A DNA stretch of 64,000 nt from contig CAWDNS010000005.1 of assembly GCA_963803775.1 (NCBI GenBank), forward strand, positions 186,001-250,000, read 5' to 3'. Positions within the stretch are counted from its first letter, which is position 1. Every line of letters starts with the position of its first letter. A program made the position numbers and the translations under genes. Shown here piece by piece: positions 25,418 through 32,926 of the stretch. The stretch comes from JABCZH01 sp963803775. Lineage in GTDB: Bacteria > Acidobacteriota > Terriglobia > Terriglobales > Acidobacteriaceae. A model generated the notes under the pieces. It was not told the origin of the DNA. It made no database searches and saw nothing but the letters and a program-made list of their open reading frames with translations.

Positions 25418-25418
25418 G
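25398..25418 (-). promoter_or_regulatory. HAIR-like operator (HspR binding site) over the dnaK -35 box
   Basis: Minus strand: CTTGACA-N7-ACTCAGG, compared with the HAIR consensus CTTGAGT-N7-ACTCAAG. Eleven of 14 arm positions match with exactly the right spacing. The left half contains the -35 TTGACA, so a bound repressor would block the polymerase. Confidence 0.6.
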
Positions 25419-25571
25419 GTTTAGATGCGGGAGGAAGGGGATTGGTTCTAACAAATCGGGGCCACGTAGGTGCTCAATCGCGGCCACGGTCAGACCTCCT
25501 GGTAGGTAGCGCCCGAACCGACGGTCTTGGCGTTGAATTTGAGTCTCGTAGGCCCCGAGATCACGTTACTG

Positions 25572-26630
25572 TTAAGGTTTCCCCGCAGCGCTTACAGCCG
25601 AGAAACGAAATACAAACTCAGGGTCTGTCATCGACCCTTCAAGAGTGACGCTATGTTCTTCCGTGCAGTCAACTTGGCTTGGGAAAAAGCTACCCGAGAA
25701 CACTACCGGGTCGCCCTCTTTCATATGGGAGAGCGCGGCAAATAGGGACGACGTTGGGTCAATGAGCGTATGGCGAGTGTCGTCCGAGAAATCGTTGTTG
25801 AAAGTCTCAACTCGAATGTCTTTGGCTATGGAGATTTTGAGCACGCCCCTCCCATCGCTGTTGGATAAGAGTTTCTCTATGTGGCCGACCCAATTGAAAA
25901 CCGAGGTCTGGGTAAGAGTTTGGCAGATCGCTAAACGGCGTTGAGATCGGGTACCCCCTTGCGCCATCTCGTTTGGAGCACTTTGAAATGCTGCCCGGCC
26001 GCGCTGAACCGCCTCAAGAAATTCTTGCTCATCAGGAGGGACAGCCAACTCAGCGGGAGCAGGAGGAACAGGGCTGGGAGTAACGACTGGAGCGGGTGGC
26101 GAAACAACGGGTGTGACTACCGGCGCAGATGCTTCCATCGTTGGTGCCTTCGCCTCCTGAACTTCAACCTTTTGGGTAACCCCCTCATGTGCAGCGGCGG
26201 GCTCCGACGCGGGACGCTCCTCAGCAAGATGTGACACACCCCAGAGGATCATCAGTAATCCAAGACCAAGAGCAGCAATACCGAGCACAACCTTCAGCCG
26301 ACCTATTTCCCTGTCGGGCATTGAGGCCATGACAGGCGTGAAGATTCGCTGAATTGTCGAAGGCAAAGAAGATTCCAGATCGTCTGTTCTACCCGTCGCG
26401 TTAGCGGCCGAATGTGCCAATTGGACTTCGGACTTGCAGAAAGGACAAATCTTTGCCTGGGGGAGGATCTTCTCAGCACACATTGGGCACGGTATGCGGT
26501 CCTCGCTGCTACTTGTCCTGTGTATGCCGTCTGAGACCTGCTTTGGGCCACGGCCAGCAATCATGTCGAAGCCCTTCAAAAGAACCACAGCGATCATTAC
26601 CACGACAGCCAAGGCTACGAGTATTTCCAT
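25572..26630 (-). CDS. membrane-anchored zinc-ribbon protein
   Basis: Not a named family. The 352-residue product has an N-terminal membrane helix (ILVALAVVVMIAVVLL), a CPMC...CPFC zinc ribbon near residues 48-66, a second helix (VVLGIAALGLGLLMILWG), a long Pro/Ala/Val-rich linker, and a soluble C-terminal domain of about 150 residues. That domain contains 'FNWVGHIEKLLSNSDGRGVL', DIRVETFNN, and FSGSFFPSQVDCTEEHSVT. The last block resembles small OB-like proteins that check a 'VFSGSF' strand, but this is weak. It lies upstream of dnaK with a 248-base gap holding the dnaK promoter, so it is not expected to be in the same operon. Confidence 0.72.
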   Translation of the reverse strand: MEILVALAVVVMIAVVLLKGFDMIAGRGPKQVSDGIHRTSSSEDRIPCPMCAEKILPQAKICPFCKSEVQLAHSAANATGRTDDLESSLPSTIQRIFTPVMASMPDREIGRLKVVLGIAALGLGLLMILWGVSHLAEERPASEPAAAHEGVTQKVEVQEAKAPTMEASAPVVTPVVSPPAPVVTPSPVPPAPAELAVPPDEQEFLEAVQRGRAAFQSAPNEMAQGGTRSQRRLAICQTLTQTSVFNWVGHIEKLLSNSDGRGVLKISIAKDIRVETFNNDFSDDTRHTLIDPTSSLFAALSHMKEGDPVVFSGSFFPSQVDCTEEHSVTLEGSMTDPEFVFRFSAVSAAGKP

Positions 26631-27249
26631 TCGCTCTCCGGCACAACTGTCATTTCATGCGGAATCCCAGGCGTAGGCGAAATTTCGTCGGCTTCACGCG
26701 TCCTTGGGGGAAAGAGAACGGCCGCATTGTAGCATGCCGACAGAACGGTTCCCACCGCGCCCATGCCCGCTTTTTGCCAGATGTGCAGACGAAACCTTCA
26801 TCAGTGTGACACCTGTCATCCTGAGCACGAAGTCGAAGGACCTCATACCCCCGTGCGCACCGATGAACCCCCGCGAGGGATTCTCCCGATGCTCTCAACT
26901 GCTGGGAGAAAACTCCCTGCAGGGTCGGTCTCATGCTCAACAGGCGCGGGATCCTTCGACTCCGCAAACACTACCCTCCGCGAAGCGTTTGCTGCGCTCA
27001 GGATGACACTGTGGGTAGTGTGTGCCGCCTGTCCAGCCGCTTTCGCGAGACGTGAGCAGAGAACTCCAACGCCGACACCTTCCAATACTTGTCATCCTGA
27101 GGGCGGCGGATCGCTCGCTACGCGAGCGATCCGCAACCGAAGGATCTATGCATTTGGGAGCTTGTACCCCGTTTGGGTACGAACGGACCCGCAATGGGCA
27201 CAATCATCGGCTGCCATGTCTCGCCGTTTTTTCGAGACATGGGAAGGAT

Positions 27250-27290
27250 CACCACAGAACCACCCCGTGCTCCTCTGTGCCCCCTGTGGT
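27250..27290. repeat. family B repeat in the repeat island
   Basis: ACCACAG...CTCCTCTGTGCCCCCTGTGGT; the outer seven bases pair, the right arm is complete and the left degenerate. Confidence 0.55.
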
Positions 27291-27484
27291 AAAGATTTTG
27301 ACCTATCCGTCCCAATTCGGTCACTTTAGTCGCGTCGCCCCGAAGTTTTCTCGATTCGGGAAACACCTTGTCAAGCCCCTTGACATCGACATTTCCCCGT
27401 AGCCCGCTGAATCTAATCCAGAAATAAATTTCCAAATCGTGTCTCACTTACCCTTCCAATTTGCTATCCTAAAAATAGAGACAC

Positions 27485-27518
27485 AAAAAGGCGCGGCCTA
27501 ACGGCTGCGCCTTTTTTA
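27485..27518 (+). terminator. intrinsic terminator/attenuator upstream of the PD-(D/E)XK-like gene
   Basis: GGCGCGGCC (27490-27498) pairs with GGCTGCGCC (27503-27511) in 8 of 9 positions around TAAC, followed by six T and preceded by five A. No plus-strand gene lies upstream within 900 bases, so it must end a short transcript or attenuate the downstream gene. A TATCCT (27465-27470) would start RNA about 12 bases before the stem. Confidence 0.7.
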
Positions 27519-27530
27519 TTTCCCGAGAAC

Positions 27531-28127
27531 TTGGAGGTATTTACGTCAACCATCATTCCCAAAATCCATGCGGTCGGCCTCACCACGCGTAAGGCGCGTG
27601 GCGAGGCCGCCGAAGCCGCTTTCCTCGCCAAAGCCGCCAATCTCGGCTTCGGCGTCGCCCGCGTCTGGGGAGACAGTGAGCGCTACGACTTCATCGCCGA
27701 CTCCGGCAGCCGCCTCTGGCGCATTCAGGTCAAATCCACCGTGCGTTTTGTCGACTCGCATTACGTGGTCAAGTGCCGAGGCAATAATCGCCGCTATGCC
27801 ACCGGCGAAATCGATTTCCTCGCGGTTTATATTGTCCCCGAAGATCTGTGGTATGTAGTCCCGATATCCATAGCGGAACAGCACCCTCAGCTTTACTTCT
27901 TTCCGCAGCGAACCGCGAGCCGCGGGATCTGCGAAATCTACCGCGAAGCCTGGTGCCAGTTGGCCTGCCCTCGCGATCCAAACCGTCCAAACCCTCTCCT
28001 AATCGAACGCCAGCCAGACTATCGCTTTGACGCCTGCGGTCTATGCAGTACACAGCCTATTGACGTGTGCTGCACATGCAAGCATGCTACAAACATATCA
28101 AAGCCCGATTTGCGTTATCCGCGTTGA
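27531..28127 (+). CDS. PD-(D/E)XK nuclease-like protein
   Basis: A 198-residue protein with GEAAEAAFLAKAANLGFGV, then SERYDFIADSG and WRIQVKST, i.e. E...D...QxK in the order and spacing of the PD-(D/E)XK endonuclease fold (Pfam PDDEXK_5-like). 'GEIDFLAVYIVPEDLWYVVP' completes the core. The role may be restriction, intron homing or repair; context does not say. The start is odd: GGAGG (27533-27537) is ideal, but no ATG, GTG or TTG follows in frame at the proper distance; TTG 27531 overlaps that site. The C-terminal CSTQPIDVCCTCKHAT and the last residues are read into a family A repeat. Confidence 0.7.
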   Translation: MEVFTSTIIPKIHAVGLTTRKARGEAAEAAFLAKAANLGFGVARVWGDSERYDFIADSGSRLWRIQVKSTVRFVDSHYVVKCRGNNRRYATGEIDFLAVYIVPEDLWYVVPISIAEQHPQLYFFPQRTASRGICEIYREAWCQLACPRDPNRPNPLLIERQPDYRFDACGLCSTQPIDVCCTCKHATNISKPDLRYPR

Positions 28128-28145
28128 TCCGCGCAAATCCGCGGC
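28109..28145. repeat. family A repeat arm
   Basis: TTTGCGTTATCCGCGTTGATCC plus GCGCAAATCCGCGGC. It covers the stop of the PD-(D/E)XK-like gene and the gap to the reductase gene. Relative of 18930-18996 and 23278-23341. Confidence 0.6.
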
Positions 28146-28154
28146 GAATGGTTT

Positions 28155-28877
28155 TCAGTCGTACTTCTCATACAAAATCGACTTCCGGTCCCAACCCAGC
28201 GACTTCAGCAAATCACGGTTGGCTTTGACCATCTTGTCCAGGCCGCAGACGTAGGCATGCATGTCAGTGCGGCCTTGCGCGATCCCGGGGACGTGCCCCT
28301 GCACGTATCCGCGTAAGCCTTTCCAGTCAGCGTCGCCACGGCTCAAGGTTGGCAGGTAATTGAAGTTAGCATGTTGGGCGGCTAGGCGCAGGAATTCGTC
28401 GTGGTAGTAAATGTCTTTCTCGGTGCGATTCCCGAAAACGAGCCACAGCTTTTTCCCCTGGTGACGAGACTCCTCGGCAAGCAGCCAATGTAGCATCGAG
28501 CGAAACGGCGCGATCCCGGTGCCGGTGGCGATGAAAATCGTATCGCGCATGGGCGGCCGAAGAATGAAATCGCCGAATGGCCCCGAGCAGGCGATCTCGT
28601 CACCTACTTTCATATCGCACAAATAATTCGATGTGAAACCATCCTGCACCCGGTTCAGGCAAAGCGCGAAGCGGTTATCTTCTGCTGGAGAAGACGCGAT
28701 GGAATAAGCGCGCGTGATTTCCTCGCCATCAGGCTTGGTGGCCTGGAACGACAGCCATTGCCCGGCAACAAAGCCGAAACGATGGACCGCTTTCATTTCA
28801 AATTCGAGATGTTTGGTGAATTCGGAAAGCGCCGTTGAACGGATGAGACGAGCGGTGAAAGTTTTGAAGAATGCCAT
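28155..28877 (-). CDS. ferredoxin-NADP reductase family flavoprotein
   Basis: A 240-residue FNR-like oxidoreductase. FAD-binding domain with RAYSIASSP (the RxYS motif), GDEIACSGPFGDF, then NAD(P)-binding domain with ATGTGIAPFRSML, LVFGNRTEKDIYY, and the C-terminal 'YVCGLDKMVKANRDLLKSLG' and YEKYD. No [2Fe-2S] domain is fused. The final aromatic residue region is short and closer to oxygenase reductase modules than to plant FNR. It passes electrons between NAD(P)H and an unknown carrier. The gene is alone, followed by a family A repeat and preceded by the first REP copy. Confidence 0.87.
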   Translation of the reverse strand: MAFFKTFTARLIRSTALSEFTKHLEFEMKAVHRFGFVAGQWLSFQATKPDGEEITRAYSIASSPAEDNRFALCLNRVQDGFTSNYLCDMKVGDEIACSGPFGDFILRPPMRDTIFIATGTGIAPFRSMLHWLLAEESRHQGKKLWLVFGNRTEKDIYYHDEFLRLAAQHANFNYLPTLSRGDADWKGLRGYVQGHVPGIAQGRTDMHAYVCGLDKMVKANRDLLKSLGWDRKSILYEKYD

Positions 28878-28934
28878 CGATTATGTAGATGATCGAAGCT
28901 TACCAGAAGACCCGCTGGGAAGTTTCCCCTGGGC

Positions 28935-28970
28935 TAACGGCACGCCTGAAGGCGTGCCCCGATACGAAAC
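28935..28970 (+). repeat. REP copy 1 (plus orientation)
   Basis: TAACGGCACGCCTGAAGG...: stem GGCACGCC (28939-28946), loop TGAA, GGCGTGCC (28951-28958), tail CCGATACGAAAC. It is nearly identical to REP copy 3 at 29684-29719 and is inverted relative to copy 2 at 29031-29062. Confidence 0.85.
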
Positions 28971-29030
28971 CATCGGCACTCGGATATACGAAACTCGGGG
29001 AGCGCACGGCTCCATGCTCACGCAAGGCAG

Positions 29031-29062
29031 GTTCGTATCAGGGCACGGCTTCAGCCGTGCCG
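29031..29062 (-). repeat. REP copy 2 (minus orientation)
   Basis: Stem GGCACGGC (29042-29049), loop TTCA, GCCGTGCC (29054-29061), with GTTCGTATCAG at its left, the reverse complement of the CTGATACGAAC tail. With copy 1 it forms an inverted pair (BIME-like). The stop codon of the transposase (29051-29053) is inside its loop. Confidence 0.85.
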
Positions 29063-29692
29063 CAGCAGGCCTTCAAGAGAGTCGGGCTTTAGCCCCTGCG
29101 GCAGTGGATCCAGGGCATGTCCCGGATATGCTGACGAATGGGGATAGTCGCTTGCTTGACGAACCATTCCTGCCACAACCGGATTGTCGCGAATGTATTC
29201 GCAGACGCGCGAGGCAGCCTGAGCATTCAGCACACGCACCTCTGAAAAACCGCGCTGCCAAACCGGGGCCTTGAAGCCGAGTTCTTTGCCTGCACGGAAT
29301 GCGAATCCACCCTTAATGAACTGAACGGTGCGCTCGACAGTCGTATCCGCACCAACTGTAAGCAGGACATGAAAGTGGTCCGGCATGATGACGAATTCGT
29401 GAAGCCGAAATTTACCTTGCGCACGATATTCCTGAAGCACTCTCAAGAATAGTTGAGCTGCCCGGTCGGACTGAAGCAGGAATCGCTTGTCTGAGATCGA
29501 GGATGTCACATGAAAAGTGCGGACGCCGGAGGCAATCTGTGTGGGATTTGAATTTCTTTCAGGAATGGCCACGATTGAATCTGCAGCAACCCGGGAGCGC
29601 TTGTCAGTGATATTGGTCACAAGCCAGATTCCAGTAGTTCCGAATCGGAGCAGCAGCGCCTGAAGGCGCTCAGTGTTGGGGGTTAACGGCAC
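29051..29692 (-). CDS. REP-associated tyrosine transposase (RAYT, IS200-like TnpA_REP)
   Basis: A Y1-transposase-like protein: 'GVRTFHVTSSISDKRFLLQ', then FRLHEFVIMPDHFHVLLT with the HUH motif as HFH, a helix 'TTVERTVQFIKGGFAFRAGK', 'VWQRGFSEVRVLNAQAASRV', and CEYIRDNPVVAGM. The catalytic Tyr expected in the C-terminal helix is CEYIRDNP. It handles REP hairpins as single-stranded DNA. The frame opens at GTG 29692, inside REP copy 3, and stops inside REP copy 2, so the real start is probably internal (about residues 30-45), giving 170-180 residues as usual for the family. A further TGAA-loop hairpin lies at 29656-29671. Confidence 0.85.
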   Translation of the reverse strand: MPLTPNTERLQALLLRFGTTGIWLVTNITDKRSRVAADSIVAIPERNSNPTQIASGVRTFHVTSSISDKRFLLQSDRAAQLFLRVLQEYRAQGKFRLHEFVIMPDHFHVLLTVGADTTVERTVQFIKGGFAFRAGKELGFKAPVWQRGFSEVRVLNAQAASRVCEYIRDNPVVAGMVRQASDYPHSSAYPGHALDPLPQGLKPDSLEGLLRHG

Positions 29693-29719
29693 GCCTGAAG
29701 GCGTGCCCCGATACGAAAC
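29684..29719 (+). repeat. REP copy 3 (plus orientation)
   Basis: TAACGGCACGCC, loop TGAA, GGCGTGCCCCGATACGAAAC; 36 bases essentially identical to copy 1. It borders the 5' end of the transposase gene and precedes the glmS 3' end. Confidence 0.85.
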
Positions 29720-29761
29720 AATGGGGTCCGGATATGCGGGATGCTTAAGAGCCGGATGCCC

Positions 29762-31636
29762 CTACTCCACCGTCACCGATTTTGCCAGATTCCGCGGTTG
29801 ATCCACGTCACACCCGCGCCGCACAGCGATGTGGTATGCCAGCAGTTGCAACGGAACGATCTCCAGAATCGGGGCCAGCTCTTCCGGAGCCGGAGGAATG
29901 TAGAGCACATGATCAGCAGCTTCTTTGATTTCTTCGTCGCCCTCAGTGGCCAAAGCAATAACCTGGCCGGAACGCGCCTTCACTTCCTTCAAGTTTGAAA
30001 TCGTCTTTTCATACCGGATGCGCGAAAGCTCGTCATTCGCATCGCGCGTCGCCAGAATCACGACCGGAAGATTCTCGTCGATCAGCGCATTGGGGCCATG
30101 TTTCATTTCGCCGGCAGGATAGCCTTCAGCATGAATATAAGAAATCTCTTTGAGCTTGAGCGCACCTTCAAGCGCGATGGGATAGTGGATCCCGCGGCCA
30201 AGAAAGAGGAAATCCTGCGCGCGGACATATTGTTTAGCGAGAGCTTCGCATTCTTCATCGCGGGTAAGCAGGTGCTCGATTTTGGCAGGAATACGCAGCA
30301 GTTCCGTGATTGCGGTCTTGGCTTGTTCGGAGCTCATTTCTCCGCGCGTCTGCGCCACATAAAGCGCAAAAAGATAAAGCGCGGTGAGCTGAGCGGTGAA
30401 AGCCTTGGTCGATGCGACGCCAATTTCCGGACCGGCGTGAGTGTAGATCGTGCCAGCAGCTTCGCGGGTGATCATGGAACCGACAACGTTGCAAATGGCA
30501 ATTGTTTTCGAGCCTTTGGACTTGGCTTCGCGCTGCGCAGCAATGGTGTCGGCGGTCTCGCCGGACTGCGAAATCAGCATGGTCAGCGTGTCCGGAGGAA
30601 TGATCGGATCGCGATAGCGCCACTCGCTGGCGTAGTCGACTTCCACCGGAATTCGCGCCAGGCGCTCGATCATGAACTTGCCAGCCTGTGCAGCATGCCA
30701 ACTGGTGCCACAAGCTGCAATGTTGATTTTCTTAGCAGCTTTGAACTCGGCTTCCGTAACCTGCATTTCATCCAAAAAAATATGGCCGGTTTCCTGAGAA
30801 ATCCGCCCCAGTGTCGTGTCGCGGACGGAGCGGGGCTGCTCATAGATTTCCTTGAGCATGAAGTGCTTGAACCCACCCTTCTCCGCAGCTATGGGATCCC
30901 AATTCACGTGCTGGATCTGGGGAGTTCGGGGGTTGCCAAGGAAGTCGGTCAGTTTCACCCCTTCCGGAGTGATCGTGGCCAGGTCGCCGTCGGAGAGGAA
31001 AAACAGATCGCGAGTGTGATAGAGGATGGCGGGCACATCAGAAGCGATGAAGTATTCGTCTTTGCCAAGGCCGATTACTGCAGGCGGGCCATTGCGGGCA
31101 GCAACGATTTTGTCGGGAGAATCTGACGAAAGCACGCCCAGCGCGAACACTCCGGTCAGTTCGCCAACGGTTTTGCGCACGGCTTCTTCGAGCGAGGGAC
31201 GATGGCCGTTGCCAGTTTTGTAGTAATACTTCTCGACCAGGTGAGCGATGACTTCTGTGTCGGTCTCGGTAGTGAAGGTGTGGCCTTCTTCAATCAGCTT
31301 CTTCTTTAACGTAACGTAGTTTTCGATGATGCCGTTATGAACGACTACAATCTTGCCGGTGCAATCGCGATGAGGATGCGCGTTTTCTTCGGTGGGGCGG
31401 CCGTGCGTGGCCCAGCGGGTATGACCGATTCCGTAGGTGCCATCGAGCGGCTTGAGGCGGATAACCTCTTCGAGATTACGTAGCTTGCCTTCGGCGCGCC
31501 GCACTTGCAGGCCTTCGCCGTTACCGCAGACCGCGATCCCGGCAGAATCGTAGCCGCGATACTCCAGACGCCTAAGTCCTTCAATGATGACGGGGACAAC
31601 CTGCTTCTTGCCGACGTATCCGACAATGCCGCACAT
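29762..31636 (-). CDS. glmS: glutamine-fructose-6-phosphate aminotransferase (isomerizing)
   Basis: Makes glucosamine-6-phosphate from fructose-6-phosphate and glutamine, the first step to UDP-GlcNAc and cell wall. The 624-residue protein starts MCGIVGYVG (Cys2 nucleophile of the class II glutaminase after Met removal), with RGYDSAG, 'TRWATHGRPTEENAHPH' in the glutaminase domain. Two SIS domains follow (ISQSGETADT with ISQSGET, and LGRGIHYPIALEGALKLKE). It ends NLAKSVTVE, the typical tail. I found no glmS ribozyme upstream; that element is a feature of Firmicutes. REP copy 3 follows the gene. Confidence 0.96.
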   Translation of the reverse strand: MCGIVGYVGKKQVVPVIIEGLRRLEYRGYDSAGIAVCGNGEGLQVRRAEGKLRNLEEVIRLKPLDGTYGIGHTRWATHGRPTEENAHPHRDCTGKIVVVHNGIIENYVTLKKKLIEEGHTFTTETDTEVIAHLVEKYYYKTGNGHRPSLEEAVRKTVGELTGVFALGVLSSDSPDKIVAARNGPPAVIGLGKDEYFIASDVPAILYHTRDLFFLSDGDLATITPEGVKLTDFLGNPRTPQIQHVNWDPIAAEKGGFKHFMLKEIYEQPRSVRDTTLGRISQETGHIFLDEMQVTEAEFKAAKKINIAACGTSWHAAQAGKFMIERLARIPVEVDYASEWRYRDPIIPPDTLTMLISQSGETADTIAAQREAKSKGSKTIAICNVVGSMITREAAGTIYTHAGPEIGVASTKAFTAQLTALYLFALYVAQTRGEMSSEQAKTAITELLRIPAKIEHLLTRDEECEALAKQYVRAQDFLFLGRGIHYPIALEGALKLKEISYIHAEGYPAGEMKHGPNALIDENLPVVILATRDANDELSRIRYEKTISNLKEVKARSGQVIALATEGDEEIKEAADHVLYIPPAPEELAPILEIVPLQLLAYHIAVRRGCDVDQPRNLAKSVTVE

Positions 31637-31768
31637 ATTTCTCTACTCCTGCTTTCGGCGGGGCGCCGACTCAAGTCCCCTGCCAGATCACCACTACAGA
31701 CTACGGCAACCCGCGAGCGGCGCGTCATGAAAGATTTTTATAGGTGACCAAAGTACCGCTTATTTCGT

Positions 31769-31794
31769 TCCGCAGGCATTCGTCAGCCTGCGGA
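31769..31794. repeat. hairpin between purS and glmS
   Basis: TCCGCAGGC (31769-31777) and GCCTGCGGA (31786-31794), a perfect 9-bp stem with an eight-base loop and no T run. It may be a weak terminator or another dispersed palindrome. Confidence 0.4.
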
Positions 31795-31810
31795 GCCCGG
31801 GTCAAAGGGC

Positions 31811-32056
31811 CTAATCTTCGAGGGAGTAACGGAACTCTTCGATGACCGGGTTGGTAAGGACCTCGCGGGCGATGCGTGCAACTTCCGCATCGGCTTCGGT
31901 TCGGTTCAGACCGCCATCCAATGTCAGCTCGAAATATTTCCCTTGGCGTACTTCGTCCAGCCCCTTGAATCCCATCTTCTTAAGGGCGCCATGAATGGTC
32001 TTGCCCTGGGGATCAAGAACGCTCTTCTTCAACGAAACATATACGTAGGCTTTCAT
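31811..32056 (-). CDS. purS: phosphoribosylformylglycinamidine synthase subunit PurS
   Basis: A small subunit (81 residues) of the FGAM synthase complex PurSQL, which bridges PurL and PurQ and helps channel ammonia. 'KAYVYVSLKKSVLDPQGKTI' followed by HGALKKMGF, 'VRQGKYFELTLDG', and the C-terminal LTNPVIEEFRYSLED are the family blocks. ATG 32056 gives the usual length; a longer start (32071) would add five residues but overlaps a TATAAT box (32070-32075). No purQ or purL is adjacent, so the gene stands alone here. Confidence 0.93.
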   Translation of the reverse strand: MKAYVYVSLKKSVLDPQGKTIHGALKKMGFKGLDEVRQGKYFELTLDGGLNRTEADAEVARIAREVLTNPVIEEFRYSLED

Positions 32057-32069
32057 GGGGGATGCCGTC

Positions 32070-32075
32070 ATTATA
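32070..32075 (-). promoter_or_regulatory. TATAAT -10 box of purS, near-leaderless start
   Basis: A perfect TATAAT on the minus strand, 13 bases before ATG 32056. Transcription would begin about 6 to 8 bases before the ATG, and no ribosome binding site is visible. I see no good -35 box. Confidence 0.4.
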
Positions 32076-32111
32076 CTTCAGGACCCAGGCAAAACATCGT
32101 GCCCTCGCGGC

Positions 32112-32450
32112 TTAGCCCAACCGCGCGAGCTGGTCGTCAAGATCCGCTAGGGCACCTTCCAGCATCTTGCGGTGCTGGGCGTTCTGGGCGGTTTCGAGCT
32201 GCTGAATCACTCGGGCGCGGGAGAGGAGAAGCCCCTGCTGTTGGTGTTGTCGTGCTAGTTGGTCCGGGGTGGGCCGCGGACCTGCTTTGGGTTCGATGGA
32301 TGCGGCTTGAGATTGTTGCTCTTCGATGGACTTGCTTTCCCATCCGCGGGCCATGCAGAGATTATATTCCTGTAACAGCCGTCGCCATTGCTCTCCGGTG
32401 CACGGCGCAACATCCTCAGCGAGGAGCGGACTTGGCTCGAGTTGCCTCAA
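32112..32450 (-). CDS. hypothetical coiled-coil protein
   Basis: Not recognised. The 112-residue product is soluble, Gln/Ala/Leu-rich, with a C-terminal heptad stretch ('LLLSRARVIQQLETAQNAQH' then RKMLEGALADLDDQLARLG) that predicts a coiled coil. The frame opens at TTG 32450 and overlaps the marR 3' end by 35 bases, so the true start may be a little later. It follows marR on the same strand and is probably co-transcribed. Confidence 0.5.
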   Translation of the reverse strand: MRQLEPSPLLAEDVAPCTGEQWRRLLQEYNLCMARGWESKSIEEQQSQAASIEPKAGPRPTPDQLARQHQQQGLLLSRARVIQQLETAQNAQHRKMLEGALADLDDQLARLG

Positions 32451-32898
32451 GAGTCAGGACATCTTGTGCTGCTTTAAGCAGGACCTGAATGACCGCGTCA
32501 TCCAGGGGAGTGAACACGGTGCGATAAAACTTTGTCTTGGCGGCAAGCACGCGGCGGGCGATAGACGCCCCCTTGGGTGTCAGGCGCACAAACTGTTCTC
32601 GGCGATTCGACGGGTTGCGAACTCGCCGGACGTGTCCGCTTTTCTCCAGGCGATCGAGCAGCAGCACCAGAACGTTTTCATTGAGCGCGAGGTGCCTAGC
32701 GACTTGTTTCTGGGTTACCGGTGTCTTGCAACGAGCGGCCAGCAATATCCAAATTTCTCGGGCGCCTAAGCCGAACTGTCGCGCTGCTTGTTTGGCTACT
32801 CGCTGCTTAACGACGAGTGTGCACTTGGTTAACTGCAAGAAGCCGGCGACCGCAAGCGCCAACTCGAGGTCACGTTCTGAAGGTTCGGATCGAGGCAT
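32416..32898 (-). CDS. MarR-family transcriptional regulator
   Basis: A 160-residue winged-helix dimeric repressor. 'TQKQVARHLALNENVLVLLL' then DRLEKSGHVRRVRNPSNRREQFVRLTPKG (helix 4 and the wing with the DxRxxxxxLT-like signature NRREQFVRLT) is diagnostic. ATG 32898 is preferred over 32931 because a perfect palindrome (32907-32926) lies directly upstream and would be inside the gene otherwise. MarR proteins usually bind such sites and repress themselves; the ligand is unknown. It is followed by the coiled-coil gene, overlapping it. Confidence 0.87.
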   Translation of the reverse strand: MPRSEPSERDLELALAVAGFLQLTKCTLVVKQRVAKQAARQFGLGAREIWILLAARCKTPVTQKQVARHLALNENVLVLLLDRLEKSGHVRRVRNPSNRREQFVRLTPKGASIARRVLAAKTKFYRTVFTPLDDAVIQVLLKAAQDVLTLEATRAKSAPR

Positions 32899-32906
32899 CT
32901 TTTGGG

Positions 32907-32926
32907 TGTGCCGATATTTCGGCACA
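32907..32926. promoter_or_regulatory. candidate MarR operator
   Basis: A perfect 20-base inverted repeat, TGTGCCGA-TATT-TCGGCACA, starting 8 bases upstream of the marR ATG. Length and symmetry fit MarR-family sites, suggesting autorepression. Confidence 0.65.

Larger units (their letters stand above)
26631..27530. other. 900-base gene-free region rich in dispersed repeats
   Basis: No reading frame here looks like a protein. It holds three or four family D repeats (GTCATCCTGAG/CTTCGAAGGATC type: 26815-26845, 26948-27009, 27091-27147, the last with a nested GGATCGCTCGC/GCGAGCGATCC hairpin) and one family B repeat (27250-27290). It ends with a -10-like TATCCT and a strong terminator hairpin (27485-27518) just before the PD-(D/E)XK-like gene. 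Confidence 0.6.

Noticed and set aside
31345..31728. Second protein overlapping the glmS 5' end
   Set aside because: Out-of-frame shadow of glmS; no recognisable product.
31637..31810. glmS ribozyme upstream of glmS
   Set aside because: The 174 bases before glmS show only one simple hairpin and none of the conserved pseudoknot core; the ribozyme is known in Firmicutes.
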